Source: Micropterix aruncella
Lineage: Eukaryota; Arthropoda; Insecta; Lepidoptera; Micropterigidae
Assembly (NCBI GenBank): GCA_944548615.1
Contig: OX155978.1
Location: 6,300,415-6,364,414 of the forward strand
Direction of reading: 5' to 3'
Length of the DNA stretch: 64,000 nucleotides
Shown here: positions 58,861 to 64,000 of the stretch, in pieces
Position numbering within the stretch: the first letter of the stretch is position 1
Layout: each line of letters begins with the position of its first letter
The notes under the pieces: generated by a model
The model's input: only the letters and a program-made list of their open reading frames with translations
Database searches by the model: none
Told to the model about the DNA's origin: nothing
Position numbers and translations under genes: made by a program

Positions 58861-59509
58861 GGTAGTATTTGTTTGCAATAGGTATTATTTATTTGTAAAT
58901 TATGTAGGTACTATTTGTTTATTATAGTTGTCCAGTGATTAGGAGTCATTCATTTGTAATTTTTAAAGCAATTTTTTTGAAAATTACCATTTTTAGCGTT
59001 AAAACTGAAACACTTCCAAATATTGTACTTTCGTGAGATTTGTTTGGCGGAAAGCTATTTTTTCATACATTTTTATCAGTAAACAAATGGTATCTAAGTC
59101 AATATTTTAGAAACGTATGGGGAATTAAAAAACGTATGAACCGTCTTAAATCACAAATACTTAGAATTTTATAAATTTTCTGCACTGCGCAAATATGAAT
59201 AAAAGAAATCTAACGATTTACTAAGAAACAGATCTTGTCTTTATAGGGATTACGTCACATTGTAATATTTCGTTTACGCCGCTAGATATAATTCAAACTT
59301 GCCGCTGCAGAATGTCGCCACTGCATATACGTTCCGAGTCAAATTATTGTATTTTCATCGTCGTAAACGCTAAAATGTTCGAGCGCTTCGCGCGCTCAAC
59401 CAGTTACAATTAAACTTTCTCATGGAGCACATACTGCTTTTTAATACCGGCTGCGCCGACCGCGCCTGTGCGGCGCACTCGCGATTCGATCAAATAATAG
59501 GGCTTAATC

Positions 59510-60314
59510 CAGGGTTGGCTTGATTTTCCCCAACCCGAAAAAGCCCACTGGGTTAAATTGGGTAAAACCCACCTGAAAAAACCCGAGGGTTTTTGAAAAA
59601 ATACCTGTTTATAATAATTAAATCAATGAACGCATATAGCATTTATATTATATTTTATCAAAAAGAAAAAAAAAAGAATGTATTTGTGACACACCCAGTC
59701 TGTTCCGTAATTTACTCCAGACCATTCCAAATCAAAAGAACTGGCCGGACAAGTGTAATGCCGATTACTTTTGGCATGATTTATAAGATAACTTATGGAT
59801 AATATTGTTACGTGGATAAGCAGCAGAAGATGCAAAGAAACGGTAGAACACTCAATTTGATTTATTACAAAATTATTACAATACTCTTCAAGCGACAAAG
59901 ACCCTTATACACACTTCAATATACACTATTTAGTTCTAAAATCGTTTGCACTATTACTCAATATTTTCGCTCCGAAACAGCGCCACTAGCGGTTGTTAGT
60001 GTTAACTCTTATCCTGTTGTGAAAATAAAGGGGATCTCTCCGACAACTGACAATAACGATTTTCGGGGGAATTCGCTTCATGGTAGTGTTATAACTTTAT
60101 TCAGTAGTAAATAGATTTGAATTGGGAGAAAAAATTGCAATAAAATGATAATAAAATAAAATTAAATGTAAAATCAAAATATATTTATTTTAAATTCTCA
60201 TTAACTCCGAAAAAACCTGAAATTCCCCAAAAAAGGCCGAAATTCCCCGAAAAAAACCGAAATAACCCAGTGGGCAGATATTTTTTGATTAAACCCGGGT
60301 TTTTGCCAACCCTG
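59510..60314. mobile_element. Non-autonomous hAT element, 805 bp, perfect 8-bp target duplication
   Basis: CAGGGTTGGC / GCCAACCCTG termini (10 of 10), flanked by GCTTAATC at 59502-59509 and 60315-60322. Subterminal 'cccactgggtta' / 'taacccagtggg' inverted pairs and several 'aaaacccg/ccgaaa' words near both ends. No transposase. Lies in the last par-1 intron of the window, 158 bp before the next exon. Confidence 0.9.
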
Positions 60315-60472
60315 GCTTAATCCTACAATTTCGTCCGGCCCAAAAAGTCATATCTTAAGAACTTAGAGACTCATAAAGGTAGTTTAAAAACGCAAAGACA
60401 AAATGCTGGAAGGGTACGTCGGTTAGGAAAAGAAAGGCGTTTGTAGAATTGAGCGCACGGGTGGCATTGCAG

Positions 60473-60657
60473 AATCCCGTTCTACATGTCGACGGACTGC
60501 GAGAACCTGCTGAAGAAGTTCCTGGTGCTGAACCCGGGCAAAAGGGCCAGCCTGGAGGCCATCATGCGCGACAAGTGGATGAACACCGGCCACGAGGAAG
60601 ACGAGCTGCGGCCCTACGCCGAGCCCAGCCAGGACTACAAGGACCACAAGAGAATAG
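60473..60657 (+). CDS. par-1: par-1 kinase exon: end of kinase domain and start of linker
   Basis: Acceptor GTGGCATTGCAG, donor GTGCGC (non-optimal), enters phase 2 and ends phase 1. (R)[20 protein letters not shown], then [17 protein letters not shown] closes the kinase domain; [19 protein letters not shown]... is the MARK common-docking-like linker. In other insects the next exon opens with E and the UBA domain (EALV.MGY type); the split codon G|.. fits. That exon is not found up to 64000. GC-rich compared with the other kinase exons. Confidence 0.95.
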
Positions 60658-61099
60658 GTGCGCTGCTTCCCATACCCTTTTTCCACTACCCCACTGACGA
60701 TAGACCGTTCCTCGTAAAATTATGTTTCTTTCAGGTTTTTCAGGGAAAAAAATATATTGTAACCGTAGTCGGTTAGCGTAACTCCATTATAGCGTATTCG
60801 ATTGCTCGATCCCCTAATCGTACTCGACGACTGCGATTTAAATACGAAACGACGCATGGATGGCAGTCATCATTTCGAACGTCAATATTCCGCAATTTGA
60901 AGTTTAAAAAGACCAATAGATAGCGTTTTAAACTCTACGAGATACAAGCCATCGCCTCCGATGATCGATCTCCCGAAATAAATATAAACTATTTTATTAT
61001 GCATAATCTAATAATCTTTTTCTTGTCTCGATTTTATGGGAAACGCCTATCGATATCGACTACTCGCTCGTCGGAGCCGAGTCGTCGATAGCCGCCGAG

Positions 61100-61860
61100 G
61101 ATGTCCCCTTTGTAGCAATACCCCTTGCACGGCTAGAAATATTCTAGCTGGCCACGAGGTGGCCTTAGATCGAGGACGGTACACTTACCGCCGCGACGAA
61201 GTCCTTTCTGTTATTCGCAAGGTAATTAGCCTCTCGGTGGATTGCGCCAATGAGGGTTTGACAGTACTCTCCGAACCCCCAATACAGTTTGTGCGGGACA
61301 CCTCTACGGGCAAAAAACCTTTCTCAATAATCGAGAAAGCTTCAGATTGGATTCTGGAGGTCGGTTCGGTCTCTAAGCAGTAAAATTCCCTGAAAGGCTC
61401 AGATGCACAACTCTCCATCCAAATATAACTCTTACTCTCCATCTCGGAATATAGCCTTATCGTAGAATATAAGCTTATTGTAGAATTAACTATTCCATGG
61501 GAATCAAATATCCCAAAAGACTACGAGTACAAATTAAATAAATACCATGATCTCGCAAATGCCGTTACCCAAAACGACTTCACTGTTCACCTTGGTGGAG
61601 CGACAACACCTGGTGGAAGTTGGCGCTCGTGGCCTGCCAGCCAAATCCCTGTTTCACCGCTTTAAAGATCTTGGTCTTTCCAGAAAAATATTCAACTCTT
61701 TCCTGGAAAAAATATTTAAAACCATGATTTTCGCATCTCAAATTCTTTGGCTTCGAAGGGGGAGCGAATGGGTGGGTGGTAAGGTGAATGCTCACATGTG
61801 CCAAGACAGCTTTCCTAAACCTACCACAGCCGGTTGTCAGTCCGGAATTTACCTCTTGGG
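61100..61860 (+). mobile_element. RLE-type LINE, second degenerate copy
   Basis: Matches 46505-47235: CPLCSNTPCTARNILAGHEV with H and the last C of the knuckle lost, then 'GRYTYRRDEVLSVI', 'PPIQFVRDTSTGKK', 'DWILEV', a stop and frameshifts around 61383-61560, then 'EVGARGLPAKSLFHRFKDLG'. The PD...E nuclease block at 61410-61490 is damaged. Non-functional. Downstream of the last par-1 exon seen. Confidence 0.8.
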
Positions 61861-61864
61861 GTGA

Positions 61865-64000
61865 GTGGTGGTATTTACTGTCCATTCTCCCTCAGCTCTC
61901 TAGGATACAATTCACGCCTATATATCTACGCTAGGTTTATTGCAAAGCTTTAGTTATGATAGAGTTATGCTAACCACCTACTTATTTATTTACATATTCT
62001 TAAGAAAACACTGATTTGACAGCACTCTTTATAAAAAAATATACTTTCATCGCAAATTTATCCAAATTTAACACTGAACCGTCAAAAGGTACAAATCTAG
62101 ATAATTTTTGCAAAGAAAATAAATCATTATTATTTGGAGACCGTGTACCGATTCAGTAATGGAGTTCCTGAGTGTACTCTTGAAGAAGTTGTACAGTGTT
62201 GCTCGAGTCTGAGAGAGTTACTCAAGGACGTCAAATATATAAACCGACCTTACTATGATGTGACTACCAAATGGGTAAGACTTTCATTTGGGGTAGTTTA
62301 GAGTAGATGAATGTAAATAGTAGCTCAATATAGTTCCGTGGCCTAAATAAATATTTACTGACCGTCGCATCGCCCGGAACGCTAAGGTTGTCACTTTTGA
62401 AATACGGGGCAAGATCGGATTTAAAACAGCAATCTTACAATACTGACGTGTGAAAGAGACAGCTATCGAGCAATGTTTCTCAAACTTCCCCCTAAGACGC
62501 CACACCATTGTAAATGGTGTTTCTGTGTTTGTCAGACATTTTTCATTCTTTATGTGAAGTTAAACTACTGTTTACATTTATATACTGTGACGAGTTTTTT
62601 TGTTTTTCGCAACAAAAAAAAACAAAAGTTGTTCAGTTGCTCCTACTGATTCACCCCCTCGAAGGAGAATGCCAGTTAATAAAAACTCATCCCATTTATA
62701 TCTAAATTTAGAATCCATCGGAAAAAAAAACTATAAATTAAAAAAAAATAAGGAGCAATAAACCTATAATGACTCAGGGAAGGGGGGTTGGAGAGGATGA
62801 GAGGAATTTATGAGCATGTTTATGAGCAAGTATTTCGCATCTCTATTGTATTTTCAATACTTGTACAATTGCATTTATCAATAATTATAATATGTAATAT
62901 TATTGTAATGATTAAGGCTCCCTTCGATAAAGATCCCAAATTGACTCGACTAAAAATTTTGATATTTTTGCAAAGCCACGCGCTTGTGCGCTTTCTATAT
63001 ATACATAAAGATGTATAGGTATACCGCGGCGACAAGGGAATACCCACCGTTGGCAGTGGCCAATTACGAATGACGATTTTGGCTTTGCGCGTCGTCTAAT
63101 ATAGTCGATTTGGCTTTTCAATGATAATATAATAAATTATCAAATGAATAGTTTTTTTATAAAGTAAAAATTAGATTACAATAATAAAATAACTTAAGAT
63201 CACTGTGTTATTTCTTATATCACTCAAAAGTATCTTTAAGAAAGAGAAAAAAAATAATGTTTGACCATAACATTTCTGGAAATTACGTAATTTCAAACAT
63301 TTTTTTAAAAATATATTTTGTATGGAAGTTCCAAAAACTGTCTTGGTACTCTGCAAAGACCATACACTGGTGTAAATAGTATTTTTTAATATTGAGAATC
63401 ATCTCTAGGTTTTTCAAACACTGAAGACAAATCTTGCTCGTTTTTATTTTTTTTGGAAAACAGTAACAGAATAAAGATAATTTACAATTAATATGGAAAT
63501 AATTTACTAATTTCGTTTTGGCGAAATGATAGCTTAAGGACCGGGTTTTTAAAATCCGGCATAATTGTATTAAAATTCTTTTTTACGTTCTCACAACCAG
63601 GTCACAAAATTATGTTTCATATAGCTTTTGGCCGGCACGGCCTCTTGATAAATATCATTTATTAATAATCAAAATAATGTATAGTCGCAATAAAACATGA
63701 AAGTAAAGGTCGGTTTATGGTAAATTAAATTTATTGCGATCACAATAAATTATAAATGCATGATATTATAGGTGGAAAGTAAATTGTGGAGGATCTCTTT
63801 TCTTGAAAAAAAAAAAAAACTTTAATACACAGAAATGTAAGAAAGTGAATATAATAATAAATATTAGTTTACCGACTGTCTTCACATGATACTATCCGCC
63901 TATTACCGCTCGTATGATTCGACCGTGCGTACGATTCTCTGGACATGTCACATTCTGTGCCTTTCTGTTTGGTTACGTTTGCGCGGCTGCCCGAACGCGA
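61865..64000. other. Downstream intron, no exon recognised
   Basis: AT-rich. A lone end of the palindromic MITE family is at 62637-62688. No UBA or KA1 exon. A short reading frame near 62144-62274 is discussed among rejected items. Scattered A/T tracts, nothing else supported. Confidence 0.4.

Noticed and set aside
62144..62280. Possible exon with a good donor (GTAAGA at 62275)
   Set aside because: The frame VYRFSNGVPECTLEEVVQCC... looks protein-like (LRR/F-box flavour), but there is no convincing acceptor, no second exon and no clear family, so I do not annotate it.
60658..64000. UBA or KA1 exons of par-1
   Set aside because: Looked for the expected 'E-(A/L)-LV.MGY' and KA1 tail patterns in all frames with splice borders and found none.

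Overview
The window looks like a moth or butterfly (Lepidoptera) nuclear chromosome segment. It is AT-rich, intron-rich and saturated with transposable elements. It carries Lep1-type non-autonomous Helitrons (start TC, end CTAG, inserted between A and T) and many TTAA-flanked piggyBac-type elements. The only host gene I can defend is the serine/threonine kinase par-1 (MARK family), on the + strand across the right half.

Layout. 1-31.6 kb has no host gene that I can recognise. It is a mosaic of LINE tails (CR1/Jockey-like and RTE-like), a tRNA-derived SINE, two nearly identical 728-bp TTAA elements, a hAT element with a perfect 8-bp target duplication that carries a second element inside it, Helitrons, a Penelope-derived fold-back, and many copies of an unclassified GC-richer repeat of about 666 bp that I call family F1. 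At 31.7-32.4 kb is a 227-codon exon with a phase-0 donor, which I infer to be the 5' coding exon of par-1. A 15.9-kb intron follows. Seven exons at 48333, 48683, 49334, 52403, 56641, 58334 and 60473 then encode an intact MARK-type kinase domain with every catalytic motif. Splice phases agree throughout. The UBA, spacer and KA1 exons must lie beyond base 64000.

The par-1 introns hold most of the remaining content. The 15.9-kb intron holds a facing pair of 223-bp Helitrons, Penelope-like and LINE remnants, nested 299-bp MITEs, and a decayed piggyBac element (46036-48247). That element still encodes the cysteine-rich C-terminal domain of its transposase, and its right end lies 85 bp before a kinase exon. 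Later introns hold more TTAA MITEs, a pogo/Tigger-like MITE and a second hAT with a perfect 8-bp duplication. One TTAA MITE, 252 bp long, is almost a perfect hairpin and ends 51 bp upstream of an exon.

Most unusual content. Family F1 has three intact copies of 665, 668 and 666 bp with target duplications of 15, 8 and 17 bp, no poly(A) tail and no TTAA. Its 5' part keeps stem-loops whose two strands change together between copies, which suggests selection on RNA structure. I could not assign it to a known class. It is the best candidate here for something undescribed.
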